Assembly: GCA_029783825.1 (NCBI GenBank)
Contig: JAREIK010014417.1
Location: 960,001 to 1,024,000, forward strand
Reading direction: 5' to 3'
Length of the DNA: 64,000 nt
Origin: Sapria himalayana
Lineage: Eukaryota; Streptophyta; Magnoliopsida; Malpighiales; Rafflesiaceae
Shown here: positions 1 to 12,237 of the stretch, in pieces
Layout of the letters: each line of letters starts with the position of its first letter
Position numbering within the stretch: the first letter of the stretch is position 1
Translations under genes and position numbers: made by a program
Notes under the pieces: generated by a model
What the model saw: only the letters and a program-made list of their open reading frames with translations
Database searches by the model: none
What the model was told of the DNA's origin: nothing

Positions 1-1000
1 ACATACATCGGTATGAATCAAATCAAGCATATTCGATCTCCTCAAGGGAGGACAAGAATGGAATGTTAATCAATGAGTTTTTCCTGTCATACAGTCTATA
101 CACATAAAGAAAAGATCATTAGTCAGTTGACAATAAATTTCCTTCTAAATAGAAGCTGAAGGCTGTTCTCCCTTATGTGAGCAAGTCACTTATGCAAGAG
201 ATCAATGTTGCTCTTATGATGAATAATATTTGCTTGATCTCTAGGCACTCGTGTCTTGGCGATATACAAAGTACTCTCCTTCTTTTCTCTTATAACAAAT
301 AATACTCCATTGACCAGCAGCTTCTATTTGATATCACAAAAATGATTAATATATTTCATGTCATTTAGCATGCTAATTAAGATCAGATTCATATGAATAT
401 CTCGTACTTACCAGATATCTTTCAAAACATCAACTAATGTCCTATCTGCATCTGCATACAAAGTTCTCTCATACCTAAAATTTGTAATGTCTCAATATTT
501 CTCATCTTTAATATGCCATAATCACCATGTGTGTATGTAAAAAAGAAGTCAATGTGTAGGGTAATATGAAATGATGTTCCTGAGTCAATAAGCCAATCAC
601 CCTCCTAAGATACAGCATTAGTGGAATTATCATTTCTAACGAGCATCAAGTCACCTTCTGAGGTTAAATTTGTCTCTCCTTTCAATTTTTCCTCTCATGC
701 CCTATTGTTTTAGTCTTTTCTAAGAATATGAATCTTTTTTCATGGTTTTTTCAAACATAGACTCTAGTTTCTTTCATAGATTATTTACCCTCATTCCATT
801 AACAATACATTAATAAGTATTACAACGTATCCATTGTCGAATTATACAGGCAGCCCTAAACCATAGGTCTTCTCATTCATCTTGACTCAACTTTTCAGGT
901 TTCTTTTCTTCTGCATTGATTCATACAACTAATTGACTGCAAAATAGTCATGCATTCTTTTTTATTCAAATAGAATAATTAGTTCTAGTTAACTTTATTA
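1..1000 (-). pseudogene. Ty1/copia gag-protease-integrase N-terminus remnant, cut by the window edge
   Basis: Read on the minus strand this is the 5' half of a copia polyprotein. Around 1000-700 a gag-like run is visible in one broken frame, with the pieces KKPEKLSQDE and FRAACIIRQ that match the copia gag core. At about 598-566 comes DWLIDSGTSFH, the retroviral-type aspartic protease motif with its catalytic DSG intact. At about 270-130 follows LYIAKTRV and LAHIREN, the GAG-pre-integrase segment, and the last bases at 36-1 read SNMLDLIHTDVC, the start of the integrase core. Many stop codons and frame changes make it non-functional. The element must continue to the left of the window. Domain identity is by motif memory of copia polyproteins; confidence is high for copia, low for the exact lineage. 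Confidence 0.8.
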
Positions 1001-1220
1001 TTACATAGTGATCATTCAAGATAATAAAAAAATAATATTGAGCACAAGTAATCAACCCAAACAAAAATCTCATAAAATATGTCCAAAATCACTATATTGA
1101 TATCAGAAAAATCAAATATCAATATAATAATACTGAATAGAGTGAATACTATCACAATACTAAAAATGAATATCCTCCTTTATAATTTCAGATACTATAT
1201 TTTGGCTTGAATTAGAAATG

Positions 1221-1234
1221 TGCTCTAATACTAG
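1221..1234 (-). other. Copia primer-binding site, decayed
   Basis: The plus strand reads GCTCTAATACTAG, the reverse complement of a decayed initiator-Met tRNA primer site (consensus TGGTATCAGAGC). It lies about 220 bp upstream of the gag remnant on the minus strand, where a copia PBS should be, so the 5' LTR of that element should begin just to its right. Confidence 0.5.
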
Positions 1235-1990
1235 TTATTGGGATAGGACATTTAAACTGTGGTTTATTTGAAACCGCAATGTAACAAGAATGATATAGTT
1301 GATTAATTGGAATCAAATAAAATCAATAACCCAAAATGAAGAAAAAAAATAAATATAAAAATTATAAAAAATATATGTAGGGATAATAAAGTTCAAGTAT
1401 CAACAATATCAATTCAAACAATTTATGCTAATTACTTCTTTACAAATAGTAGAAATCTATAAAGCACATTATGCCCAAAAATTATATTTTAGACCAAAAA
1501 GTATTTTTAAGGATATAAACTCCTTGAGATTAAAAATCATACAAAATCATTAACCTAAGATTTTGGAGTAAATGTTCTCTTTCCATGTTATTTTTTTGGT
1601 GATAGGGTCGGTTCATTGGATTTATAGTATGAAATCAATAACATGATGGCATAGCTATTTCTGGACCAAAGAGGATACTTTCTTTGTAGATTTCAAATCT
1701 TTAAAGTTATCCAAGCTACAATTTTTTACAGCATACACTCCTACACACACATAAAATATAAAAACCAACAACATCTACACTATACATACTGAAATTATAA
1801 ATATGTTATGATTATATATATATAACCCACACACACGATGCAAAGAAAATAAATCACACATCAATACATATATTGAACACACATATTATAATTTAAACAA
1901 ATTGCAATATTCAAACTAGTAAATAAAGGAGAGAGAATGAGAGAACCTTGTTCCTTAGCTTTTGGCACTCAGAACCAAAAATGAAAATGG
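1235..1990 (-). repeat. Probable 5' LTR of the left-edge copia element
   Basis: The position follows from the primer-binding site at 1221-1234. On the minus strand a C+T-rich run at about 1970-1920, of the kind seen in LTR leader regions, is present. The far LTR border is not defined: no second LTR lies in the window to compare with, so the right limit is a guess. Confidence 0.3.
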
Positions 1991-2977
1991 CAAAAATAGA
2001 CTCTTCTAAAAAACTATTACAAAAAAAAACACCCTATCTCGTTTCTATAAAAAAAATAATGGCACTTTCTTGAAAAAACACATTATTTTTAAAAGGATTG
2101 GTCATGGGCACTCTTCCATTCAAGAGGGAACACACATGCCCTCTTGGCAAAAACTATAACATTCTAATGTTTGCCTAGTTTTTTAAAAAACATTTTTTTT
2201 ATTTTCAATTTCTTTAAAAAAAACATTACATAGGATTTTATTCGATGTATTGATCCAGCATGCTCTGTCTTAAAAAAACAAACAAAATAAATAAAACCAA
2301 TCTACCTCACTAAGGTAGATCCAACATAAGTTCATACATAGTCACATCTTTATGGACTATTTTTGGCTATTTTTTGGTATTTCAATAAGTTACCATTGTG
2401 ATAATAACTTATTACAATCAAATGAAAGTCATGATAAAGTGATTGAATATCATCAAACATAATGAAAAAGAAATTTTGGATTGGGATGAAGTATATATGA
2501 CTTTAAATTCACTAAGTAATTTAGCAATTTATTACCATGTAGGACAACAGAGAGAGTTTCATAAATTATTAAATCGTGTTAGAAATTGAATTATGATATA
2601 ATTAAATAGCTTATTTATTATCATTAAGCTCAATGACAACATTTACACTATTGCCTAATGAAATTGATTTATAACATATATTGATAATTGAATTTCAAGT
2701 CAGTTAAAAATAATATATTCCAATGTGATGATGTGAAAGAAAACATAGATATTGGTGGGTCTTGTTGGGTTGGGTGCAATTGAGTAAAATAAAATTGATT
2801 TCATTTAAAAAAATCTAATTTAAAATAATTGTTTAATTTAACATTTTTTTTAGTTCACATTTTTTAGGTGTGCAAGTGGGTGGACTAATACGTGTGGGTG
2901 TGATAGTTGTATAAAAAAAAGTGATGAAAGAGGAGGTGAGAGAGTGGACTAATACTTGCGAGGATAGAACAAAACAT
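1991..2977. other. No gene seen; A+T-rich spacer
   Basis: The stretch consists of A/T runs without coding frames or a recognisable repeat. Nothing can be assigned. Confidence 0.5.
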
Positions 2978-3234
2978 CACTACCAGATAAAATGATTTCT
3001 ATCATGGTGTTTAGGCATCATACAAATACAATATGATGCTTCCTTTAAGCATCATATATATGTCTAACATTAAAGTAATAATGAACAATAATTCTTCAAT
3101 TAATGTTGTTTATGATATGCATCATTGAAATACTTTTTTGACGACACTTACTAAAAATGATCTAGAAGGCATAATGTAAAGATGACATGTGAAAAGCATC
3201 ATTTTAGACATTAAGCAAACTAAAAAATGTAGTG
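2978..3234. mobile_element. Short CACTA-like non-autonomous element
   Basis: The left end reads CACTACCAGATAAAATG and the right end, reverse complemented, CACTACATTTTTTAG, matching the CACTA(C/G) termini of the En/Spm superfamily. Between and just beyond them the subterminal motif (A/G)GCATCAT or its complement recurs (near 3013, 3042, 3051, 3118, 3194, 3265), as CACTA elements carry short subterminal repeats. At 257 bp it has no coding capacity. The expected 3-bp target duplication is not seen (CAT left, AAA right), which weakens the call. Confidence 0.4.
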
Positions 3235-4041
3235 AAAGTGTAAGATAATGTGTAGAAAGTGCCATCAATTGAAGCATCATTGTTTATCATTACTTTTAAT
3301 GTCATACACATGTATTTTTTTAATAAAGTGTCATCTTTGGACATTTTTGATTTTAAAATTTTAAAATTATTTTATATTAAAATAACTAAGTTACCACAAA
3401 TAAAAAGAAACAATTTAAAACTAGAATATGAATCAATTTCATATCGACAAACACACACACGCATTCCATGATTTAAGTTAATTTACAATCCATTGACACA
3501 TCAATATCTAGGTATAAATTACATGCTTTATGTTTGTGGCACATCAATTTTTTTAATGTAAAATATATAATATATAGGCATAGTATTAGTCTACACAAAA
3601 AATTGAAATTGAGTAATTATCATATAGAATATCCACCAAACAAAAACATGCATTTGTGAAGTTATGTTTCCATGGCTCTCTTTCCATCTAAATGTATGCA
3701 TATTACCATTCTCATTCCCTAGCCATCTGAAGTATGCTTGGAAAATATTCCTTCAGAAACATTTAAAAAAAATAGTTAATAGACATGATTTTAAATTGAA
3801 TTCTAAAAATAAAAACACTTTTAATAAACATTCTCCGAGATGCAAAACCTTAACAACCACATGAAATGAACAATATCCATATCTACTCATTGTCATGTAT
3901 ATCATTTCCATAAGCATCATTATCTACTTGTTCACAAGTTTTTGCATGTTTACAAACATTAATGTGTAGATATTCTATAAAAATTTTAACTTGTGTTTAC
4001 ACACAAGTATTTACTTCTTTCGCATATATCTCATGATCAAT
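3235..4041. other. No gene seen; A+T-rich spacer
   Basis: Only short spurious open frames occur, with no homology that I recognise. Confidence 0.5.
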
Positions 4042-4561
4042 ATGAGAGTTTGCAAGATGCCACCAAAAAACCACTTGAAACCCTAAAGGTTATTTCTATC
4101 TTTCTCGAAGCATGCCCAAAAATCAAACTAACACAAAGCTTCAACAATGATTCCTCGCTTCATAATCCAAGGAAGAAGATTGATGTCTGCTCATGATACA
4201 ACTCATATGCAATAGAATACGTCATAGAAGAAAATGAAGTGCAACAATCTCAATACTATAAGATTTTTGTTGATGCGCAAGTGTGTTCTACTAAATTTTC
4301 AAAGTTACAAAGCGAAAACACATTTTGTCAAAGAAAATTATGAACAATCGAGCAACTACATAAATGATTTTAGATGATAAACATAAGAATCGAAAAGTGA
4401 TGACACTATCAAATGATAAGTACTAGAACCATGAAGGAAAAATGATGAACACTCAAGATGCGATGTCAAGCAGGGGGGTGTTGGGAGACTCCCTTTTCAA
4501 TTCCAACTTTGATGAGCAATCATAAGCAAGGGGTGAGCAACTTGAAAATACCACTGATAAT

Positions 4562-5600
4562 ATGTTGATTGCACATGCTAATGATGAGCATATTAATAGG
4601 ATTTCTAATCATAAGGAGTCACATAGCCCTACTGAACAAGTAAATAGAATTTATTCTGGAATTAATCTCAAGAAACATTCAAATAACAACAAAATAGATG
4701 GGGAGTTTGAAGGAGTAAGTGGGCAACAGAGCCTAGAAGATGAACACTTGAACCTAAAAAATGAGGAGAGAGTGAATGCTCAAGCCCCTCCCCCACCTAA
4801 TAGAACTTATGGCAAGAATAAGGCTCCATAGATCAGCTTATTCTATGGAAATAAAAGATTAGGAAATACTACTAAACTAGATTATCATCTCACATGTTCA
4901 ACTGGTAATGCTTTTTATTAGTATGAGGATCTAAACCAAAGCATAAAATATTGGAAATGTTGTTGGATAGGCTATTTTGTTAACAAACATCCAGGACAAT
5001 TTTTATTAAGCAAATTTATGAATGAATAATGGAAAGGTAATGCCCAAGCAATCAGGCATCTAAATGGCTAGATTTTTTTTTAATTTGATAGCTTGGAGAT
5101 GGAAGAGGTACTAAACTCTAGTCCATGCTTGTTTTTTGGCAGGCAACTATATGTAAAACCTCACCCATTCGATTTCCACTATGAACTGAAAGAAATGGCA
5201 AAATTCCCTTTGGGGGTTAAACTTTCCAGTGCATCTTTAGAGCCCCGTGAGCATAGGCAAAGTCATGAGCTGCCTAGGTAAGCCCCTACATACGGACAAA
5301 CTTTTTCAAACATGTCAAAAATCTCTTATGAAAGAGTTCTAGTTGAAGTAGAACATAATGAGGGGCTATTGCATGAAATTTCTCTAAACCTTCCGGATGG
5401 ATCCAAGATTATATAGCCCATAATATATGAACAACTACCCCCATACCATATAATATTTTTGATTTTTGGGCATGTTTTGAATAATTGTAAAAGAAGAAGG
5501 AAGATTGAAGAAACAAAGGATGACACATATTCACCATTGAGTCCCAACAGTAGCAAATCCTTGGTAAAAGAGCTCTCAGTTAGCAGAGAAAGGAAATAAA
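4562..5600 (+). pseudogene. LINE ORF1 (DUF4283, CCHC-like) remnant
   Basis: ORF1 of plant L1 elements encodes an RNA-binding protein. The stretch 5096-5260 (LNSSPCLFFGRQLYV, then PLGVKLSSASLE) matches the DUF4283 fold. At 5312-5600 follows ISYERVLVEVE, LPDG and then FGHVLNNC, the remains of a CCHC knuckle in which the first two cysteines are gone. The upstream open frame at 4562-4831 is polar and repeat-free, as expected for the variable N-terminus. The ORF is broken by stops around 4831, 5281 and 5413. Confidence 0.7.
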
Positions 5601-5984
5601 TAAGATAAAACTATCTCAGATGAATCCATATTGGAAGAAGGATAAGTTGAAAAAGACCAAATGATATTTTCCTCTAAAAAAGGAAATTCAGCTAAAAACA
5701 AGCCCTCTACAAAAGATGCCAACCATCAAAAGTAGGCTCAAAAGGTATTGACCAGCAAGTAGATGTCACATAAACAGACCTTATAAAAGCAAATGATAAA
5801 GATGACATCTTGATCGTCAAAAGGAGGAAAAATAAGAAGATTTTGATAGAACACGGGCTCCAACCCCCATGGCATGGGATAATAACGTTATTGAAGTCCT
5901 CAACTCCTTAACAAATGAGGTTAGAAAAGGCATATATTCTAGAAGAAATTTTTTATGTTTTTATTGCATTGGATCTTAAGTTAG

Positions 5985-6619
5985 TTTATATTGGAATTTT
6001 GGAGGCTAGAGAAGTGTGTGCAAATGCTGGCACACTTCAAACTATTATTCGAAGGGGTTTCTCGAGGAAGCGAGGGCACCTCTAGGCATGGTTGGGATGT
6101 GGTGGATAGAAAATGAAATGAATGTAATGCATGAAAAAATGTGAAACTAAACATGCATGGATCATCTCTTAGATCTCATTTTGAAAAATCATGAAGTGGC
6201 AAAAGAAGTTTTAACATGGCCTCGAAGATTGATTTGGAATGTCATTGTTTCTACACATGAAGATGGATAGAGTACTAAGCCATGAAGATGTTCAATCTTC
6301 ATGATCTTTCTACACATGGAAAAATGGGAGGGTGCCTAGTAAGATGGATAGAGTACTAATGAACCACCACTGGACAAAATTAGACCTAGATAGCCACACA
6401 CAATTATTCCCCCCATACTTACTCTCATATCATTGTTTAGTAGACAGATCAAATCAAAATAGAAGAGTTCCTTTAAAATTCTGTAATATGTGGTTATCCT
6501 ACTTGAATTTCATTCCCACTCTAAAACAAATATGGGCTCTTCTGATAGATGGCTCTCACATGTTCTCTATAGTTAGCAAGCTTAAGCTATTAAAAGATCT
6601 TCTAAATAAAATACATTAG
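5985..6619 (+). pseudogene. LINE ORF2 endonuclease domain, partly deleted
   Basis: The YWNFGG at about 5988 corresponds to the WN(V/C)RG start of the apurinic-type endonuclease; 6311-6619 is its C-terminal part (SKMDRVLMN, then LLSYHC). The catalytic SDH of this family reads S-Y-H here, the Asp codon being TAT at 6428-6430, so the enzyme could not cut. Only about 0.6 kb of a usual 0.7-kb domain is left and the central part does not match, so an internal deletion or rearrangement is likely. It normally nicks target DNA to start reverse transcription. Confidence 0.6.
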
Positions 6620-7093
6620 CTTCATTTTGTACACATTAGCACCAATGTAACCCTGATGAGAAATGCTTTGCATAGACTCTAGAGAAATTACTTCAATCCC
6701 CCAATAACTTTATCCTCCATGATGAAGAGATTTCCCTAAGGCTCAACCTAAGAAAACTTGAAGAAGCTGAACTTTCTTTTTTGTGACAGAAAGTTAAGAT
6801 AAAATATCATAAGAAGAGTGATCGATGTACAAAAATTTTCCATTCTTTAATGAATACAATATTTCAAAGGAGCAAGATAATTTCAATCACTAGACAAGAT
6901 GAACAATATCCTCCTCTCAAGATGAAGTAATCACAAAATTCTTGGAATATTTCACGGCATTATTAGTAACCACAAAAGAAAGATTAGTCATTAATATGGA
7001 GGTAATTACCGAGGGGAAGCTAATAGATGATTCTCACCTATCTAGACCTTCCTCACTTTCTCCTATGAAGAGATCAAGCAGGCTTTCTTCAAC

Positions 7094-7770
7094 ATGAGGA
7101 ATAGTAAATCTCCAGGCCATAATGGTTTCAAAGTAGACTTTTTTAAACATTGTTGGGAGCACATTGGAAATGACATAACTAATGTTGTGCAAAGTTTTTT
7201 TCATACCGAAAAAATACTGAAGCAAATCAACCATGCCTATATAGCTCTCATCCCAAAATCTTTTCATGCATCCACAATAAAAGATTTTAGGCCCATATCT
7301 TGTTGTAATATTATTTATAAGCTGATTTCAAAGCTTATAGCCCCGAGACTCCAATTGGTACTCGATGATATAATTGATCCTTCACAAGCAGCCTATGTGC
7401 AAGGAAGACTCATCTCAGATAATTTTCTTCTAGCATAAGGAAATATGCTAGAAAGAGGATATCCCCATGATATTTCTTTAAGATAGATTTAGAAAAAGCC
7501 TTGGACACGATGAAATGAGATTTTTTAATTGAGGTCTTGAAGACCCTCAACTTTCCAATTTGATTTATCATCATAATATATGAATGCATCTCAACTACAA
7601 CTTACTCCATCTTCATAAACGAGCATATGCATGAGTTTTTTAAAGGAAAGAGAGGGGTGAGGCAAGGCAACCCACTCTCGCGTCTCACCTTACCTATTCG
7701 TAATATGTATGAAGTATTACTATAGACTCCTACATAGAGCTATGTAGTCAAAGGAATTCTCCTATCACCA
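7094..7770 (+). pseudogene. LINE ORF2 reverse transcriptase, fingers and palm part
   Basis: The frame at 7094-7438 reads NSKSPGHNGF, ALIPKS, DFRPISCCNIIYKLISK and AAYVQGRLISDN, the RT blocks of non-LTR elements in the right order. In another frame KIDLEKALDT follows at about 7480, then KGKRGVRQGNPLS near 7650-7680, where the family has QGDPLS. The F-A-D-D catalytic block that should follow is absent: the sequence jumps at about 7740-7800 to SKSNIFFRGV. The RT is therefore dead by deletion of its active site. Confidence 0.8.
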
Positions 7771-7859
7771 AGGGTACTTTTAGCAAATATTTTTCTAAAT
7801 CAAATATCTTCTTCAGAGGAGTAAATGAAGATATGAAATAAAAGATTTTTACCAATTTT

Positions 7860-8720
7860 GTATTTTTAGAAGGCCTCCTACCATTTTATTTTTTGGGCAT
7901 GCCTCTTTATTTCAATAAGCTTGTAACTTCACAATTCTCCTCCCTATTGCTTAAAATCACCTCGATCATACATCAAAGGGTAGGAAAAATTCTATTTATA
8001 AAAGAAAGGCTGGAACTACTCTATATATTAATACAAGGAATCGAGAGGTATTGGTTCTCGATTCTCTTATTACCCACAATGATTATTAATTATATTGATG
8101 ATGCATGTAAAAGATTCTTTTGGGAAGGCCCCTCAACGAGAAGCTATCATCCAGGGGTGACTTGGAGTAAAGTTTGCACTTCAACCTCAAATGGGGATCT
8201 TAGTTTATTAAATTTATCTACATGGAATAAATCATTCTTCATTAAAAAATTATGGAGGATAAACAAGAAGGAAGACTCATTATGGATTAGGTAAATTCAT
8301 CATACCTATTTAATATCTCAAAATATTTGGGAATGTATTGCCACGATGTATGGAATGCCATTTTGGAAGTCCCTAATCATGATTTGGGATATCTTAATAA
8401 ATAAAGCTGGAGGGATATTAAATGAAAAAAAAATGTTGAAGAAGTGGGGAGAAGAAAATAGAATTGTGATATATTCTTATAACTTCTTAATATCCTCAAA
8501 TTCTATGCGAAAGCCAAAATGGACCAAGATAATCTGGTTCAAAAACCATATCTCTAAACATGCTATATTTCTTTGGATAGCAAAAATGAATAGATTAATA
8601 ACCAAAGATTAGTTATTCTCTACCCCAAGGAATTTTGATTGTGAGTTCTATGGAGAACCAGAGATCATAACCATATTTTTTTTCAATGTTCTATTTGCAA
8701 AGAAATATGGAAGGATATTT
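7860..8720 (+). pseudogene. LINE ORF2 thumb and zf-RVT C-terminus
   Basis: The frame at 7893-8294 carries LGMPLYFNKL (7890s), IKERLELLYILIQGIERYW and KRFFWEGPS, then GDLSLLNLSTWNKSFFIKKL, the conserved region after the RT active site. At 8346-8612 WTKIIWFKNHISKHAIFLW and NRLITKD match the zf-RVT domain near the C-terminus of plant ORF2; beyond it only fragments are left. Stops at 8294 and 8612 separate the pieces. Confidence 0.75.
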
Positions 8721-9242
8721 TTCATTGGGGGCAGATAAAAGAGATGAAAAATTCCATTTCCAACATTTTCAAAATGATGACAACAGAATACTCATCAAAT
8801 TCTACAAGGAACACTCTAAAGAAAGCCTATTTCGTAGCAATAATATATTATATAAGGAATGAAAGGAACAGAATGTGATATGAAGGAAAATCTAGTGATT
8901 CCAGCACAATAATGAAGAAAATTAAAACTGAGATTTACACTGTATTTGGGAAAATATACTGTAATCTGAAAATAGACTAGTTTTGTACCAATTTTCATAG
9001 TGAATTTAGTATTTATAAAAAAAATAAATAAATAATGAGAGTTTGCATTTGGTCTCACAAAGTCAACATAGGAGTTTCAATATCACAAAGTGATTTACAC
9101 TCTATTTCATATTATCTTAACAACCTCTACTCCTCGGCTTCTTGAACACTACAAAAGCATATAAACGCCTATATGTATTTTTGTATATCAGTGCAACAAT
9201 ATGTTTAATTTTAATGGGGGGAAAACAAGAAGAAAAAAAAGA

Positions 9243-9345
9243 ACCTCACTACAATTTACGTTGTTTTTTTATGTTTTGAAAACCACCTTCATCGATGTTG
9301 GTTCTTTTTAGCTCGGAATGCAACCCTATATGCATAAGTAATTTA
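9243..9345. repeat. Direct repeat, copy 1 (partner 10388-10490)
   Basis: The two segments share the order CCTCA(C/T)T(A/G)CAATT, TGTTTTGAA, TTAG or TTGG TTCTTTTT, TAGCTC and ATGCAACCCTAT with small gaps, spaced 1.15 kb. No protein is apparent. They suggest a local duplication. Confidence 0.45.
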
Positions 9346-9566
9346 AGGAACATTTGATTTATAAGTAAACGACACAAGATCAGTACTATTTGGCTAGCTA
9401 GTTAACTTTTAAAATTTTGAAAACAAAATATCAAATGAAGCTATGGATGGCATGCATGCATGCAACCCCATCTCACCTTGTAGTTTACCCTTCAAATCCA
9501 TAATATCTTTATGCATAATTACATTAAAGAACCTAAACAAAAATATTTATGATATTGTATTTTTTT

Positions 9567-9720
9567 TTGAGCACCCAAAAACCAAAATTTAAAATTATTT
9601 CTCTCCTTGGAAAAATTCAAATAGAATATTATGAAACATAATTGGAAAAATATAATTTGTCCTATTATATTTTTAAAATCTAATATTGTTTGTATGATTA
9701 ATGAATACCCTAACCCTTTT
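9567..9720 (+). repeat. Repeated unit copy A, upstream part
   Basis: This segment (GAGCACCCAAAAACC, then TCTCTCCTTGG and AATAGAATATTATG) is homologous to 16446-16500 joined to 16950-16980 and to 18483 onward. Copy A lacks the two insertions present in copy B, so it is their empty site (AATAGAATA at 9620-9628, GGAAAAATATAA at about 9644-9655). Confidence 0.65.
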
Positions 9721-9772
9721 GTGCTCCAAATAAATTATATAGTGCCCAAATCTAATTTTTGTTCTATAAAAG
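9721..9772 (+). promoter_or_regulatory. Conserved two-box plus TATA module, copy A
   Basis: GTGCTCCAAA at 9721, GTGCCCAAA at 9742 and CTATAAAAG at about 9764-9772. The box-to-box distance is 21 bp and the first box to TATA distance 44 bp, as in the four other copies. A shared leader motif TTGTCAATATGTTATTAATATGTAAGTT region ends at a possible splice donor GTAAGT at 9944. No reading frame follows in which a protein can be recognised, so the transcript, if there is one, may be non-coding or decayed. Confidence 0.5.
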
Positions 9773-10264
9773 AAATCAATTATAATAGAATTACATATAT
9801 AATTTTTTAATTTTTGTAATTTCTTCAAGCTTCTTTAAATAGAGAAGAGGTTCTCAATAAATAAATTAAATGTAATAGCTAACTGATGATTCAGTTAATA
9901 AAATTTTTTTTCTAAGATATGTTTGTCAATATGTTATTAATATGTAAGTTTTTAACATATGCATTTGTTTTAGTTTGGCTCTTCTATTTACCCTAGTCTT
10001 CATAAGAATTTGAATCACTTAGATGAATTCTGTGTCAATTTACTAGTAAATATTAATGTTTTCCCATATTGTAAGCGAATCATAATTAATTCAAATATCT
10101 TGTTTTTTCAAATTAATTTAATCTCATCAAAATATTTACATTTTCCCATAAAGATAGAAAATACAAAAATATTGTAGGTTTTTTATTACAAAAAATGTTT
10201 ACCATGCATTTACCTATTACTTGGTGCTTATGTTTTGTTTATATTGTCATAGATGTTTGTGTGT
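9773..10264. other. Leader-like and spacer sequence after module A
   Basis: About 150-180 bp after the TATA box the sequence still matches copy B; then it is A+T-rich without a coding frame. No gene can be supported. Confidence 0.4.
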
Positions 10265-10356
10265 TTGTATTTGTGTGTTGATGTTGATCTGTGTTTTTGT
10301 GTGCTGATGCTTGTATTTGTGTGTTGATGTTAATCTGTGTTTTTGTGTGCTGATGC
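10265..10356. repeat. 46-bp tandem duplication
   Basis: Two adjacent 46-bp units (10265-10310 and 10311-10356) of TTGTATTTGTGTGTTG-type sequence differ at one position (GATGTTGAT against GATGTTAAT). The near-identity shows a recent slippage or duplication. Confidence 0.85.
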
Positions 10357-10387
10357 TCTGTCTCTTGTTTATATATACAATAAAAGA

Positions 10388-10490
10388 AGAGCCTCATTGC
10401 AATTGTGTATGTTTGGTGTTTTGAACTATGTTCTTCACTATTAGTTCTTTTTTAGCTCAAGATGCAACCCTATCTAGAGTAATTTACCTA
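10388..10490. repeat. Direct repeat, copy 2 (partner 9243-9345)
   Basis: See the partner. This copy follows the 46-bp tandem repeat directly. Confidence 0.45.
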
Positions 10491-12237
10491 TGTATACAAG
10501 AATCAAAGAAATAAAATTTTATTTTTTTTACACTAGTATTCACAAGCCATAGCATAACATCTAAGAGTAAATGGAAGTGAAATAAATATAAAGTATTGTG
10601 TTCATAGAGGTGAAAGATTAATTTGCAAAAAGCCTAACTATAAATCTATCATTAATTGACCTTGTATATTATATGTTAAGTTGTAGCTACTTCACACATG
10701 AAATTGATTGAGAACCAATTTAGGTTAGTAAAATGACACATTCAATTACATTCAATCTAATTAACATCAAATCAATTTTGCAACATGGGTAAAAGTTGTA
10801 CAAAAAAAATCTTAATGATCATTTAATGAAATTCTAATATAACTTATTTGAACTATTGAATCTAACATCACTTTCAAATAAATTAAACTTTCTAAAAAAC
10901 AAAATATTGTCAGTACATTCTACAATTTGTTCCAACATATTTTAGGAGATTCTAATATAACTTATTCTAACCAAGTTGTTTCATCACATGTTTCATCACA
11001 TTTTAAAATCATTTGCCAAACAATTAAATCCAAATTCCAAGAAACTTAATAGTCCCATTGTTAAAATATGCATGCATTTTTTTTCTCATCCATGTTGCTA
11101 GCCTCATTTTAATACCGTGATCCATGATCACTGATTGAGTTCTATTATATTTAACTACATTTGCAACATTACCTTGTCATCTCTATTGAAAACACAAAGG
11201 AATTCAATGGCAAATTGAAAATTAAGCTATGAAATTGGCCACTATAGGAAGCATGATAATTTGGGACTATAACCCTCATGAAACTTAGCTTGATGTGGTG
11301 AAACACAAATTTGCACACATGGCATCTCAACTTTCCATTACTAATAATCTCCTAAACAAATTAGGGTAGGAAAAATGAAAAGTGTCATTTACCACGAATA
11401 TATTGATTAGATGAAATATTTATACATAATAGAATCTTGGCATACAAACAACATATATGAAATTAAGGACATGCAAAAAAAATACAAGGGGTCTCAAATC
11501 ACATTGAGCACCTATAACATTAAAATAACCATTTGCAAACTTAGGCTATTGCAACATGTGATAATTACAATTGCATTCTTGATTCGTATGCATATAATCA
11601 CCAAAAAATATATAGGTGTGCCTAGAGTGTAATGTGAGATGGTGTTGTGATTTTGTAAGGGTTTCAAAAGTTTTAGCAATTTAACATGATTACACAACTT
11701 AGCTAAGTGAGGATCTCTTGGTCAATGTAGTTATGCAAGTATACAATACAACTCATAAAGTAATAAAATAGATATAAATCCATGTATTAATCTCACAAGT
11801 ATTATTTCATAGTTTAATCAATCAAAAATAAATTGATGATTAGATAAGTTGAATAAATATTCTTGGTATTAAAAAATATACTCAAACTCAATGGTAGACA
11901 CACATATTAGTGCTTGATATTATTTCTTAGTATTTAATTCATATTATGCTTGATTATTAGATAGATGGTATATTAATATGAAAATGCTTATATACAATCT
12001 TGGCATACAAGATGACTATTATCTATTAGACCATTACTACCAATAATAATTCTCTCATTGTTGTCCCATTAGTGTTCCAATAACAAGGCAACACATAATT
12101 TTGTGTAATGGTCATTGTCACATCTACTCTTTTTAAGTAATATGTCAATGATACATAATGATTATTTTAAGTATATGATTATATTATTCAACCCATTATC
12201 ATTTCAATGACTCAAGATAATATGGTACTAAATTTAT
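10491..12237. other. No gene seen; A+T-rich spacer
   Basis: I see no domain, RNA gene or transposon end here. Open frames at 11.4-11.7 kb on both strands are short and without recognisable motifs. Confidence 0.5.

Larger units (their letters stand above)
4055..9034 (+). mobile_element. LINE (plant L1-type), full span but inactive
   Basis: A 4.98-kb element bounded by a 13-bp direct repeat ATGAGAGTTTGCA at 4042-4054 and 9035-9047, the target-site duplication of target-primed reverse transcription. It ends in an A-rich tail (about 9012-9034). Order on the plus strand: 5' leader (4055-4560), ORF1 with DUF4283 and a degenerate zinc knuckle (4.56-5.6 kb), ORF2 with endonuclease, reverse transcriptase and a zf-RVT-like C-terminus (5.98-8.7 kb). 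All frames carry stops and indels, and parts of ORF2 are deleted. The short length compared with the usual 6-7 kb of plant L1 elements fits those losses. A duplication this clean shows that both ends are original. Confidence 0.85.
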
